Below the pieces are notes generated by a model that ran no database searches, had not been told where the DNA came from, and saw nothing but the letters and a program-made list of their open reading frames with translations. Below are positions 35,530-44,278 of a DNA stretch of 64,000 bases, one piece after another (positions within the stretch are counted from its first letter, which is position 1; the number at the start of each line of letters is the position of its first letter). The position numbers and the translations under genes are program-made. Origin of the DNA: Phosphoribacter sp037045045 (lineage in GTDB: Bacteria > Actinomycetota > Actinomycetes > Actinomycetales > Dermatophilaceae); assembly GCA_037045045.1 (NCBI GenBank), contig JBAOHL010000005.1, positions 868,001-932,000 on the forward strand, given 5' to 3'.

Positions 35530-36481
35530 CCCGGCCGAGGGGGGGATCACCTACTCGGTGATCATCCCCGTGTACGGCAATGCCGACACGCTTCGCGAGG
35601 TCGTCGCCCGCCTTGGGGCGCTGCAGGAGAACCTCGATGGAGCGCTGGAGGCCGTCTTCGTCGTGGACGGGTCCCCCGACTCCTCCCTCGCGGTGTTACG
35701 CGACATCTTGCCGGCCGCCGCGCTGCGCAGCCAGCTGCTCTCGCACTCGCGCAACTTCGGCTCGTTCGCCGCCATCAAGACCGGGATCGTGGCCTCCCGC
35801 GGCAGCTATCTCGGCGTGATGGCAGCCGACCTGCAAGAGCCGGTGGAGCTCATGGGAGCCTTCTTCGCCGAGCTCGCAGCCGGGCGCGCCGACGTCGTGG
35901 TCGGACGCCGCGAACGACGGGCCGACCCGGGCGTGACGACGATGTCGTCGAAGGCGTTCTGGTGGTTCTACCGCAAGGTCATCAACCGCGACATTCCGCG
36001 CGGCGGCGTGGACGTGTTCGGGTGCACCCGGGAGGTGGCCGAGGACCTCGTGTCCCTCAACGAGTCCCAATCCTCGCTCGTCGGGCTGCTGTACTGGGTG
36101 GGCTACCGCCGCCACGAGGTCCCCTACGAGCGCCTGCCTCGGCCCTCGGGGCGTTCAGCCTGGACCTTTCGCAAGAGGCTGCGTTACCTCATGGACTCGG
36201 TGTTCGCCTTCACCAACATCCCCATCATGCTGCTGCTGCTCATCGGTGCCGTCGGTTCGGCCCTCACGGCCGTGGTCGGACTGGTCGTGTTGGTGTCCTG
36301 GCTGACCGGGCACATCACGGAGCCTGGCTACACCCCGTTGATGATCACCATGGCGATGTCGACGTTCTCGTTGTTGCTCGGGCTCGGCATCGTCGGCGCC
36401 TATGTCGCCCGCACCTACGAGAACTCCAAGAGCCGCCCGCACGCCATCACCATGCGCCAGTGGACCTTCGATGAGCGATGA
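35522..36481 (+). CDS. GT2 polyprenyl-phosphate glycosyltransferase with two C-terminal TM helices
   Basis: About 319 residues of the ArnC/DPM1/GtrB type: YSVIIPVYGNADTL, VFVVDGSPDSS, SHSRNFGSFAAIKTGI, MAADLQEP (metal site), then a jacket region GVDVFGCTREV and two membrane helices (about 233-260 and 270-298). Such enzymes load a sugar onto undecaprenyl phosphate for flipping by GtrA, whose gene follows with an 11-bp overlap. GTG 35522 overlaps the aminotransferase stop; TTG 35495 is an alternative. Confidence 0.9.
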   Translation: MTDPAEGGITYSVIIPVYGNADTLREVVARLGALQENLDGALEAVFVVDGSPDSSLAVLRDILPAAALRSQLLSHSRNFGSFAAIKTGIVASRGSYLGVMAADLQEPVELMGAFFAELAAGRADVVVGRRERRADPGVTTMSSKAFWWFYRKVINRDIPRGGVDVFGCTREVAEDLVSLNESQSSLVGLLYWVGYRRHEVPYERLPRPSGRSAWTFRKRLRYLMDSVFAFTNIPIMLLLLIGAVGSALTAVVGLVVLVSWLTGHITEPGYTPLMITMAMSTFSLLLGLGIVGAYVARTYENSKSRPHAITMRQWTFDER

Positions 36482-36872
36482 CCGCCGCGAATTCAGTGCC
36501 CAGGCCGTGCGCTTCGTCCTTGCCGGGGGACTCAACACGCTGGTCACCGGGTTGGCGCTGTCCTTGTTGGCGCTGGTGATACCCCCTCAGGTGGCCTATC
36601 CGATCGTCTTCCTCGCCGGCATCGTCCTCGCGATTTACCTCGCCGACAAGATGGTCTACGGAGTTCGGATGGACCTCCGATCGAAGCTCACGTATGCCGC
36701 CCTCTACGTCGCGGTGTTCGCCGTTGGATGGCTCGTCATGCACGCCATGCTCGATGCCGGTATGCCCAAACAGTACTCGGGGGCCGTGGTCCTCGTCACC
36801 GCTCCGCTGACGTTCCTCGGCGGACGACTCATCACCAACGGGGCCGCACGCCGCCGGCAGGAGGCCAGCTGA
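36471..36872 (+). CDS. GtrA-like membrane protein
   Basis: 133-residue four-helix protein: FVLAGGLNTLVTGLALSL, YLADKMVYGVRM and a final LTFLGGRLITNG. The Asn-Thr in helix 1 is typical of GtrA proteins. It overlaps the GT2 gene by 11 bp and precedes the fused acetyltransferase/isomerase gene by 2 bases, so all three are one transcript. It probably flips the undecaprenyl-phosphate sugar made by the GT2. Confidence 0.84.
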   Translation: MSDDRREFSAQAVRFVLAGGLNTLVTGLALSLLALVIPPQVAYPIVFLAGIVLAIYLADKMVYGVRMDLRSKLTYAALYVAVFAVGWLVMHAMLDAGMPKQYSGAVVLVTAPLTFLGGRLITNGAARRRQEAS

Positions 36873-36874
36873 CC

Positions 36875-37822
36875 ATGAGTTTCTTCGTCCACGAGCGAGG
36901 GATCTGCGAGTCGACGCAGGTGGGCGCCGGCACCCGGATCTGGGCCTTCGCACACGTTCTGCCTGGAGCTCGGATCGGCTCGGACTGCAACATCAACGAC
37001 CACGTCTTCATCGAGAACGACGTCGTGCTCGGCGACCGGGTCACCGTCAAGTCCGGAGTCCAGTTGTGGGATGGACTCAGGGTCGGGGACGACGTCTTCC
37101 TCGGCCCCAACTCCACCTTCACCAATGACCGGTTCCCCCGGTCCAAGCAGTACCCAGAGAGCTTCCTCCAGACGGTCATCGGCACGGGAGCCTCGATCGG
37201 TGCAGGGGCCGTCGTGCTCCCCGGCCTGCGGGTCGGCCGCGGCGCCATGGTGGGTGCCGGGGCAGTGGTCACCCACGACGTGCCCGCCAACGCCGTGGTG
37301 ACCGGAAACCCGGCCCGGATCGTCGGCTACGTCAGCGAGCGCAGTCCGGCGCCGTCGGCACCGATCACTAAACCGTCGCTCGGAGCACTCGACCCCCCGA
37401 TCGGTTCGGCTCAGCTGGTCAGCGTGCGCGTCGCCACGGACATGCGTGGGTCGTTGGCCGCCGTGGAAATGGCCGACGGTCTGCCGTTCGTTCCTCGACG
37501 GTTCTTCGCGGTGTTCGACGTGCCCTCGTCCGACGTGCGCGGTGAGCATGCGCACCGACGCTGCGAGCAGGTCCTTGTCTGCCTGCGCGGTTCGGTGAAC
37601 TGCATCGTCGACGACGGTCAGCGACGCGCTGAGGTCGTACTCGGCGATCCGTCGATCGGCCTCTACATGCCGGCGATGACGTGGGGCACGCAGTACAAGT
37701 ACACCCCCGACGCCCTCTTGGCCGTGTTCGCATCGTTGCCGTACGACGCGAACGACTACGTCAGGGAGTACGACGAGTTCCTCGCGCTCGCACCGCAAGC
37801 GCCCGCCGCGCCGGCGTTGTAG
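36875..37822 (+). CDS. Bifunctional sugar acetyltransferase/3,4-ketoisomerase (WxcM-like fusion)
   Basis: 315 residues in two domains. Residues 1-155: left-handed beta-helix acetyltransferase (GAGTRIWAFAHVLPGARIG, NDHVFIENDV, GPNSTFTND, VVTGNPARIVGYV). Residues 175-300: cupin of the WxcM/FdtA 3,4-ketoisomerase family (DMRGSLAAVEMADGLPFVP, GEHAHRRCEQVLVCLRGSVN, YMPAMTWGTQYKY). The His pair in GEHAHR is the expected catalytic site. With the FdtB-like aminotransferase this completes synthesis of a dTDP-3-acetamido-3,6-dideoxyhexose (Fuc3NAc or Qui3NAc) from dTDP-4-keto-6-deoxyglucose. ATG 36875 follows GGAGG at 36860. Confidence 0.9.
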   Translation: MSFFVHERGICESTQVGAGTRIWAFAHVLPGARIGSDCNINDHVFIENDVVLGDRVTVKSGVQLWDGLRVGDDVFLGPNSTFTNDRFPRSKQYPESFLQTVIGTGASIGAGAVVLPGLRVGRGAMVGAGAVVTHDVPANAVVTGNPARIVGYVSERSPAPSAPITKPSLGALDPPIGSAQLVSVRVATDMRGSLAAVEMADGLPFVPRRFFAVFDVPSSDVRGEHAHRRCEQVLVCLRGSVNCIVDDGQRRAEVVLGDPSIGLYMPAMTWGTQYKYTPDALLAVFASLPYDANDYVREYDEFLALAPQAPAAPAL

Positions 37823-37958
37823 TCCGGGCGTTCGCCGGGGCCCCGGCCTCCGCCCAGATCATCGGGGTCGCCACCGTCGAGCCCCAAGGCTTCGGGGTGG
37901 CCATCTGGATACGCTGCCTCAAGCCGTGCCGAGAACTCGACGTCGCACAGGGATGGAC

Positions 37959-40094
37959 ATGAACGACAGGGTCACGCTCCGACCGCGCCAGGGTGCCTGG
38001 CTCTCCATGGCCGCCATCGCGCTCACCGGGGCCGTCCTGTGGACTGTTGCGGGTTGGCACAGGCTGCCGCTCGTCGAAGGGTGGAGCTTGCTGCCCGCCT
38101 ACCAGACAGGAAGCACGTCGTGGTGGCTCAGCGGGGACAGCCCCCTGGGCTCTCATAGTGGCCGCCCCCTGGAACTGATGCCCGCCCAGCTGGGGTTCAT
38201 CCTCGATGGGACCTCCTTCTTCGGGACCAATCTCTTGGGATTCATCTGCTTCGTCGCGAAAGCCATGGCAGCGCGGCTGTACCTCAGGGAACTGCTGTCG
38301 TCCCGAGAGATCCTGTGCCTGGTCGGAGCCGTGGCGTTCGCACTGAGCCCGGCCGCCGACGGTGCGCTCATCGACCGGGGCCTGCACATCCAGATGTCCT
38401 CGGCACTGTTCCTGGCGGGGCTGGGGATTGCCGCGATCGCCCATCGGCGCAACCGGCCCCTGCTCGCGGGTCTGGCGGGCGTGTCGACGGGGGCGGGCCT
38501 GCTCATCTACGAGAACGGCTATCTCGTCGCAGCCGCGGCGCCCGTTCTGGTGTGGTTGCTGCGGCCAATCCCGTGGAGACAGCTCCTGCGCGTGTGGTCG
38601 GGGTTTCTGGCCGTCATCGCCGCCTGTGCGTTCTTGGCTTTCGTGGGGGCCCGGCGAGAGGGCAGTTACCAACAACTCGTCGCGACGACTCAGACGTCGT
38701 TGCTGTCACCCGAAGGCCTGGCAGCTGTCCGCCAAGCCATCACCTGGGAGAGTGGTGGCTACCTGCTCAACACGCTTCGCGACTCCTTGCCGATGTCTCG
38801 GCCCACCCTGTCGGTGCTCGCGTGGCTAGTGATGCTGGGGTGCTCGCTCGGCGCATCCCTCGCCGCGCTCCGGCACGCGGTAAAGGAATCCGAAGCTCGA
38901 CCGGTGCGCCACTGGGCCCTTCGAATCCTGGTGGTATCCGCGGTGTGGACGGCGGCCTCGTTGGCCCCGTACATCACCTTCTCAGCTTTCTGGTACGACA
39001 CTCTCCGAGTCCATTCACTCGCTCAGTTCGGCCCGGTGATCCTCGTGGTTGGCATCGCCGATGCCTTGCTCCGGCGAGGTGCGGCGCTTCGCGTCGTCGG
39101 GGCATTGGCTGTTGGCTCGTTGCTCTTTGCCAGTGCGTTCGCGACCGGCGCACAGGCGCTCATGTGGCGTGGATGGTCCGATTTCCAGTCGTCGGTGATC
39201 TCATCTGTCGTCGCTGCGAGACAGGCCAATCCCACCGGCCCCATCGTGGTGTACGACGAGTCCGAGAGGCTCCAACACCTCTATTCCTTCGGCCCGAGCG
39301 GCGGGTACCTCCCTGTCGCCTACCGTGTCGTCACGCAAGACCGCACCTCTGTCTTCATCGTGTGCACGACTGGCATGCACGCCATCGTCAACGCTCCCGG
39401 CAGCAGCTATCCGACGTTCACCGACGAGTGGCGCTGCCGACGCAGTGCCACTGCCCTCGCGGTGCTCGACAAGTCCGGACGAGAGGTCCTGCGCGTGGCC
39501 GATAGCCAAGCAGTCAGTCTGAGTCTGCAGGCAGGGAGCCAACCGCAGCTCAAGCCGATACTCGGTACCCGGATGCCGGCCAATCCGTCGGAGGCCAGCA
39601 CCTTCCTCCCGTGTCACGCCGGCGAGCCCTGCGCCGACGGCGTCACGTTGATGAATACCCCGCAGGCCCCGTTCGATCTCGACGTCTCGTTGCGTCGCGC
39701 CAACGAGGACGTGCCTGATCGATCATTCGCCTCGAACGGCTTCGGAATGATCCGGCCATCCTGCGGGGGATGGGCGCGTTGGACGAGCGCTCCAGAGGCT
39801 TCCGTGGTGGCTCAAGTGCCTGCGGGCACCTATCGGGTGCGTTTCGTGATCTGTGACGTGAGCGATAACCGTGACCTGCAGAGCGTCGGACTGAAGCTCG
39901 ATGGCCGCGTCATCGACTCGACGAGGACCAAGCTGCCCGACGGCTGGTGGGCCCTGGACGGTGTGGCAGTCGTCGAACCGGGCGGACCGGCCCTGCGGCA
40001 CATCACCATCACGTCGAAGATGCGCGAGGTCCCGGGCGAAAGCACACCGATGGGCGTGGCGGTCACGCAGGTGAGCATGGCACCGGCACCCTAA
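37959..40094 (+). CDS. Polytopic membrane protein with C-terminal extracytoplasmic domain, function unknown
   Basis: About 711 residues. Around eleven hydrophobic helices lie within residues 15-410; the rest is soluble and contains CHAGEPCADGV and a beta-rich, jelly-roll-like end. The layout (GT-C-like membrane half, external C-domain) resembles uncharacterised surface-glycan membrane proteins, but no catalytic motif was recognised. ATG 37959 is preferred to ATG 37953 because AGGGATGG lies just upstream. It contains none of the GTATGCCG words that are common elsewhere in the window. The 136-base gap before it contains a 14-base palindrome at 37834-37847. Confidence 0.6.
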   Translation: MNDRVTLRPRQGAWLSMAAIALTGAVLWTVAGWHRLPLVEGWSLLPAYQTGSTSWWLSGDSPLGSHSGRPLELMPAQLGFILDGTSFFGTNLLGFICFVAKAMAARLYLRELLSSREILCLVGAVAFALSPAADGALIDRGLHIQMSSALFLAGLGIAAIAHRRNRPLLAGLAGVSTGAGLLIYENGYLVAAAAPVLVWLLRPIPWRQLLRVWSGFLAVIAACAFLAFVGARREGSYQQLVATTQTSLLSPEGLAAVRQAITWESGGYLLNTLRDSLPMSRPTLSVLAWLVMLGCSLGASLAALRHAVKESEARPVRHWALRILVVSAVWTAASLAPYITFSAFWYDTLRVHSLAQFGPVILVVGIADALLRRGAALRVVGALAVGSLLFASAFATGAQALMWRGWSDFQSSVISSVVAARQANPTGPIVVYDESERLQHLYSFGPSGGYLPVAYRVVTQDRTSVFIVCTTGMHAIVNAPGSSYPTFTDEWRCRRSATALAVLDKSGREVLRVADSQAVSLSLQAGSQPQLKPILGTRMPANPSEASTFLPCHAGEPCADGVTLMNTPQAPFDLDVSLRRANEDVPDRSFASNGFGMIRPSCGGWARWTSAPEASVVAQVPAGTYRVRFVICDVSDNRDLQSVGLKLDGRVIDSTRTKLPDGWWALDGVAVVEPGGPALRHITITSKMREVPGESTPMGVAVTQVSMAPAP

Positions 40095-40158
40095 ACGAGC
40101 TTCGTCGGTGAGGCGTCGAATGGCCCGTTCGGCCGGCGAGGCTCCCATCGCCTACCGG

Positions 40159-41130
40159 TCAGGTGATGTGGTCCCGTTGGGTCCGCACATCGTGTTCCAC
40201 CATTCTCGCCGGGATCTGCGCGAACGGCACCGTCGGCGACCAGCCCAACTCGCGCCGTGCTTTGCTCGCGTCGCCGACCTGGACAACCGCCTCGGTTGGC
40301 CGAACAAGCCGTGGGTCGACGGTGACATGGTCGCGCCAGTTGACGATGCCGACGTGGGCGAAGGCCGCCGCGACGAACTCCTCGACGCTGTGGGCTTGCC
40401 CTGTCGCAACGACGAAGTCGTCCGCGCGGTCGTGGCGGATGGCCCGCAGCATCGCCTCCACAAAGTCCTCGGCCCACCCCCAGTCGCGTGACGACTCGAG
40501 GTTGCCCAGGGCGAGCATGCCACCGCCCTCGACGGCGATGCGCGCCACGCCTTTGCTGATCTTTCGGGTCACGAAGGTGTCGGGACGTAGCGTCGACTCG
40601 TGGTTGTAGAGGATAACCGCGGCGACGAACAAGCCCTGTGCGCGATACACCTTCGCGAGGTGGTGAGCCGAGGCCTTCGCGACGCCGTAGGGCGACACGG
40701 GCCTGATCGCCGTGTCCTCGGTCTGCGGCACGTGGTCGGCCGAACCAAAGATTTCCGCGCTCGACGGTTGGAGGACCCTCACGAACTCCCCGGAGCGCTC
40801 TTGAAGCTCGCTCGCGCCCTGAAACACAGCGCAGGCGCCCATCGCGGTGGCTTGCATCGTCCCGACCGGGTCGTGCCACGAGGTCGCCACCGAGGATTGA
40901 CCCCCGAGGTTGAAGATCTCGTCCGGGGCGACCTCGAGTATGACCTGCCGAACTCGGTCGGAGTCGCCGAGGTTCCCGGCGTGCAACGTCACTCCTGCCG
41001 GCAATCGCGCGATGGTGTCCTCGGTCTCCGAGAGCACCAGACCGTGGACATCGTGCCCTTCGGCGACCAGACGCCGACTCAGCAGGGTGCCGTCCTGCCC
41101 GGTGATCCCCGTAACGAGGGCCTTGCTCAA
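40159..41130 (-). CDS. GDP-mannose 4,6-dehydratase-like/RMD-type SDR enzyme
   Basis: 323-residue extended SDR. TGITGQDGTLLSRRLVAEG is the NAD(P)-binding loop; LQPSSAEIFG holds the catalytic Ser and Glu; SPYGVAKASAHHLAKVYR holds the YxxxK pair; NHESTLRPDTFVTRKI matches the GMD substrate loop. It is paralogous to the gmd gene immediately upstream on the same strand (9 bases between). One of the pair may act as dehydratase and this more diverged one as the 4-keto reductase (GDP-D-rhamnose, RMD type); both retain the Ser/Glu. Start TTG 41130. Confidence 0.82.
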   Translation of the reverse strand: MSKALVTGITGQDGTLLSRRLVAEGHDVHGLVLSETEDTIARLPAGVTLHAGNLGDSDRVRQVILEVAPDEIFNLGGQSSVATSWHDPVGTMQATAMGACAVFQGASELQERSGEFVRVLQPSSAEIFGSADHVPQTEDTAIRPVSPYGVAKASAHHLAKVYRAQGLFVAAVILYNHESTLRPDTFVTRKISKGVARIAVEGGGMLALGNLESSRDWGWAEDFVEAMLRAIRHDRADDFVVATGQAHSVEEFVAAAFAHVGIVNWRDHVTVDPRLVRPTEAVVQVGDASKARRELGWSPTVPFAQIPARMVEHDVRTQRDHIT

Positions 41131-41139
41131 CCGAGTCGC

Positions 41140-42117
41140 CTATCGACGTCGGGCGACGTCGAGATCGTGGTCCACCATCATGGCCACCAGCTGCGGGAAG
41201 TCCACCGACGGAGTCCAGCCGAGCTTCTCGCGCGCCTTGCTCGAATCGCCGATGAGCAGGTCCACCTCGGCGGGTCGGAAGAACCGAGGGTCCTGGACGA
41301 CGTGCTTGTCCCAACTGTCGATGTTCACCCGAGCGAAGGCGAGGTCGAGGAACTCCCTGATGGAGTGCGTCTCACCGGTGCTCACGACGTAATCGTCGGC
41401 CTCGGGCTGTTGGAGCATGAGCCACATCGCGTTGACGTAGTCGCCTGCGAAGCCCCAGTCACGGCGGGCGTCGAGGTTTCCCAGGGCCAGGGTGTCCTGC
41501 AGTCCCAGGGCGATTCGGGCGACCGCCGTGGAGATCTTGCGTGTGACGAACTCGGGCCCGCGGCGAGGCGACTCGTGGTTGAAGAGGATCCCCGACGACG
41601 CGTGCAGTCCGTATGACTCGCGATAGTTGATCGTCATGTAGTGGCCGAACACCTTGGCGACACCGTACGGCGACCTCGGCCACAGCAGAGTCGACTCGCG
41701 TTGGGGGGTCTCCTGGACCTTGCCGTACATCTCCGAGCTGCTTGCCTGGTAGAAGCGCACCCGTTGCGGGTCGTCGTGGCTGTAGAGGCGCACCGCCTCG
41801 AGGATGTTGAGGACGCCCAAACCCGTGACGTCCGAGGTCACCTTGGCGTTCTCCCACGAATACGCCACGAAGGAGATCGCCCCGAGGTTGTACAACTCGT
41901 CCGGTTGCGCCGTCTCCATCGCTCGCATCAACGACGACAGGTCGGTGAGATCACCGGTCAGGAGTTGGACGTCGGGCACGATGCTGGTGACGAACTCACG
42001 CTTCGGGTTGTTCTGCCCGCGGATGAGACCGAACACCTCGTAGCCCTTGGACAGCAAGAGTTCGGCAAGGTAGGGACCGTCTTGCCCCGTGATACCGGTG
42101 ATCAGCGCTTTTGGCAT
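41140..42117 (-). CDS. gmd: GDP-mannose 4,6-dehydratase
   Basis: 325-residue SDR making GDP-4-keto-6-deoxymannose. TGITGQDGPYLAELLLSKGY, FYQASSSEMYGKVQETPQ (Ser/Glu active site), SPYGVAKVFGHYMTINYRES (Tyr/Lys), and NHESPRRGPEFVTRKIS are near-textbook GMD motifs. The ATG at 42117 is clear. Its product could feed the perosamine-synthase-like aminotransferase at 31752 and the neighbouring SDR enzyme at 40159. Confidence 0.93.
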   Translation of the reverse strand: MPKALITGITGQDGPYLAELLLSKGYEVFGLIRGQNNPKREFVTSIVPDVQLLTGDLTDLSSLMRAMETAQPDELYNLGAISFVAYSWENAKVTSDVTGLGVLNILEAVRLYSHDDPQRVRFYQASSSEMYGKVQETPQRESTLLWPRSPYGVAKVFGHYMTINYRESYGLHASSGILFNHESPRRGPEFVTRKISTAVARIALGLQDTLALGNLDARRDWGFAGDYVNAMWLMLQQPEADDYVVSTGETHSIREFLDLAFARVNIDSWDKHVVQDPRFFRPAEVDLLIGDSSKAREKLGWTPSVDFPQLVAMMVDHDLDVARRR

Positions 42118-42433
42118 GCGTCCTCGTCCTCTACCCGACTCCAGGCCTACCGGGACTATAGCGACCGGCCCACGACACCGAGACAGCCGAGCACCGCGCG
42201 TCGTCAGGTGATGACCTCGCGGAATCGGCCGCGTCGGTAGCGCTGGTGCCGGGTCGGTACTGTCTATGCATGTTCAGCGACATCGCGGCCGCGTGGCCAG
42301 GCCCCAGCCTGGCCGCTGCCACGAGGACGCCCGCCCCGAACGCCCGGAGGTCCGGCGCGGAACCCGCCAGCCGTCCTTCGGTCGGCGATCAATCGACGGC
42401 GCGAATGCGTCGACGGCGGTTCTGAGGCAGCCG
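42118..42433. other. Intergenic region between gmd and the next + strand gene
   Basis: A 316-base divergent gap that should hold promoters for both directions; TACTGTCTATGC (42259-42270) is a possible -10 area. A 51-codon open frame (42270-42425) begins MFSDIAAAWPGPSLAA, reads like a natural start, and ends 9 bases before ATG 42434. It could be a short leader peptide, or the true N-terminus of the next gene separated by a frameshift. Its support is weak. Confidence 0.35.
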
Positions 42434-44278
42434 ATGGAAGGCACAGCAGGGCATCCTGCCCCTGGACGGTCGATCGGCGCCCGGCCCGACCCTGACGGTG
42501 GGCGCACCCGACAGCTCGCCGACGCGGCGGCGGTCGAAGCGCAGGTCCTCGCCACCGAACTCGCGCACACCAGTGCCTTCGCCGCGTCCTACGAGAGGAC
42601 CGCATCGTGGCGCGTGACGGCACCGCTGCGACGGATCCTTCCTATCGTCAGGGTGGCCACGGGCCGTGGGCGCCCGCCCGCCCCGTCCGCTGCCGCGCGC
42701 CACCCGAGCGCACCCGGTGGAGGCGCACCGCCGCGGCTGTCGGCGAGTTGGCGGGGGGCCTCCCCGATGTGGCAGGCCCTCGACCAACGGCTCCGTGCTG
42801 CCACTGAGGTGCTGTTGCCGGAGCGGGCAGCGCACGACGAGCACGAGACGGCCGCGAGCGTGCTGAGCGACCTCATCCGGGCCGCACCGGGACATCCCGG
42901 CGCTCATCACTGGCTCGTCCTCACCGCCGTCAACGCGAGATTCCCGACGGCTGAGCAGGTGCGCGACCTGGCGCGCCTCGCCGAACTCGAAAACCCCTCG
43001 GACGTCGCCGGCGCTTTGCTGGCCTCGTATGCCGCAGACACCCGAGGCGAGGCGCACCTTCCGCACCCTCCCATGCAGGTGGTGACCGACGCCGTCGTCG
43101 TCGACGTCGACTACTGCGCCCGCCACGACACGCACACCGGCATCCAGAGGGTGGTCCGCGAGGTCGTGCCGATGTGGGCGGCTGCACACTCCGTCGTGGC
43201 CGTCGCGCACACCACGGGAGGGAGGGCCTTCCGCGGCCTTGAGGACCGCGAAAAGCAACGGGTCTTCGCCCACGGAACACCGACCGGCGCGAACGCCCAT
43301 CGGGCGGCAGCGGAACCCGACCGCTCGGCCGAGGGCTCCAACGGCGCACCGACCCTCCTCGTCCCCTGGCGAACCTGTGTGGTTCTGCCCGACGTCATGG
43401 ACGAGGGCGCGGTCGGGGCGTTGGCCGCCCTCGCCGAATTCAGTGGCAGCACGGTGGCGCTGGTGGGATACGACATGATCCCGATCCTCAGCGCCGAACT
43501 GCGTCCGGTACCCGAGGCGGACCTCTTCGCCGCCTACCTCGTGCTGGTCAAGCACGCCCACCGCGTGGCCGCCATCAGTCGCTCGGCCGCCGACGAGTTC
43601 CGCGGCTTCGCCGCCATGCTGCCCTCCCAGGGACTGGCTGGCCCCACCGTCGTCGAGGTCATGCTCGCCGAGGAGGTCGCCGACTCCGACATGCCGGCGG
43701 CACCGGCCGCGGCGTCGGCGAGCGGCCGGCCGATGGTCCTCGCGGTGGGTCGCCGGGAACCGCACAAGAACCTCGGAACCGTCCTGCAGGCAGCCGAGTT
43801 GCTATGGGACGAGCACCTTCACTTCGAGCTCGTCACCGTGGGTGGCCTGGGATGGATCGACGCCGGGGTTACCGCTACCGAACGCAGACTGGTCCAGCAG
43901 GGTCGACCACTGACCAGCCTCGGCTGGGTGAGCGCCGAGCGGATGGTCGAGGAACTGCACCGCGCCACCGTCACGGTGTTCGTTTCGCTGCACGAGGGAT
44001 ACGGCCTACAGGTCGCCGAGTCGCTCGTCTGCGGCACACCCGTCATCACCAGCGACTACGGCAGCCAGCGGGAGATCGCGGAAGCCGGTGGGTGCCTCGT
44101 CGTCGATCCGCGCGACGACCAGGCCGTCGCTGAGGCCATCCGCCGGGTCCTCACCGAGCCTGGGCTGCTCGATCGATTGCGGGACGAGGTGGCTCGTCGG
44201 CCCCGACGCACCTGGGCGGAGTATGCCGTGGCCGCCTGGGACTTCCTCGTCGAGGGAAAGGTGGCTGCCGGTGCGTAG
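42434..44278 (+). CDS. GT4 glycosyltransferase with long N-terminal extension
   Basis: 614 residues. The N-terminal ~220 residues are helical and include a SWRVTAPLRRI segment often found in large surface-glycan transferases. The N-domain marker is VVVDVDYCARHDTHTGIQRV. The C-domain begins VLAVGRREPHKNLGTVLQAA and the donor site is VSLHEGYGLQVAESLVCG with both acidic residues. ATG 42434 has GAGG 6 bases upstream. The tandem neighbour at 44271 shares the TGIQRVV segment and layout, so they are duplicates. They overlap by 8 bp. Confidence 0.85.
   Translation: MEGTAGHPAPGRSIGARPDPDGGRTRQLADAAAVEAQVLATELAHTSAFAASYERTASWRVTAPLRRILPIVRVATGRGRPPAPSAAARHPSAPGGGAPPRLSASWRGASPMWQALDQRLRAATEVLLPERAAHDEHETAASVLSDLIRAAPGHPGAHHWLVLTAVNARFPTAEQVRDLARLAELENPSDVAGALLASYAADTRGEAHLPHPPMQVVTDAVVVDVDYCARHDTHTGIQRVVREVVPMWAAAHSVVAVAHTTGGRAFRGLEDREKQRVFAHGTPTGANAHRAAAEPDRSAEGSNGAPTLLVPWRTCVVLPDVMDEGAVGALAALAEFSGSTVALVGYDMIPILSAELRPVPEADLFAAYLVLVKHAHRVAAISRSAADEFRGFAAMLPSQGLAGPTVVEVMLAEEVADSDMPAAPAAASASGRPMVLAVGRREPHKNLGTVLQAAELLWDEHLHFELVTVGGLGWIDAGVTATERRLVQQGRPLTSLGWVSAERMVEELHRATVTVFVSLHEGYGLQVAESLVCGTPVITSDYGSQREIAEAGGCLVVDPRDDQAVAEAIRRVLTEPGLLDRLRDEVARRPRRTWAEYAVAAWDFLVEGKVAAGA

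Noticed and set aside
37834..37847. Palindrome GCCGGGGCCCCGGC as a terminator of the FdtB-WxcM operon
   Set aside because: It has no loop sequence and no T-run; it could be chance in G+C-rich DNA, so it was not listed as a terminator.
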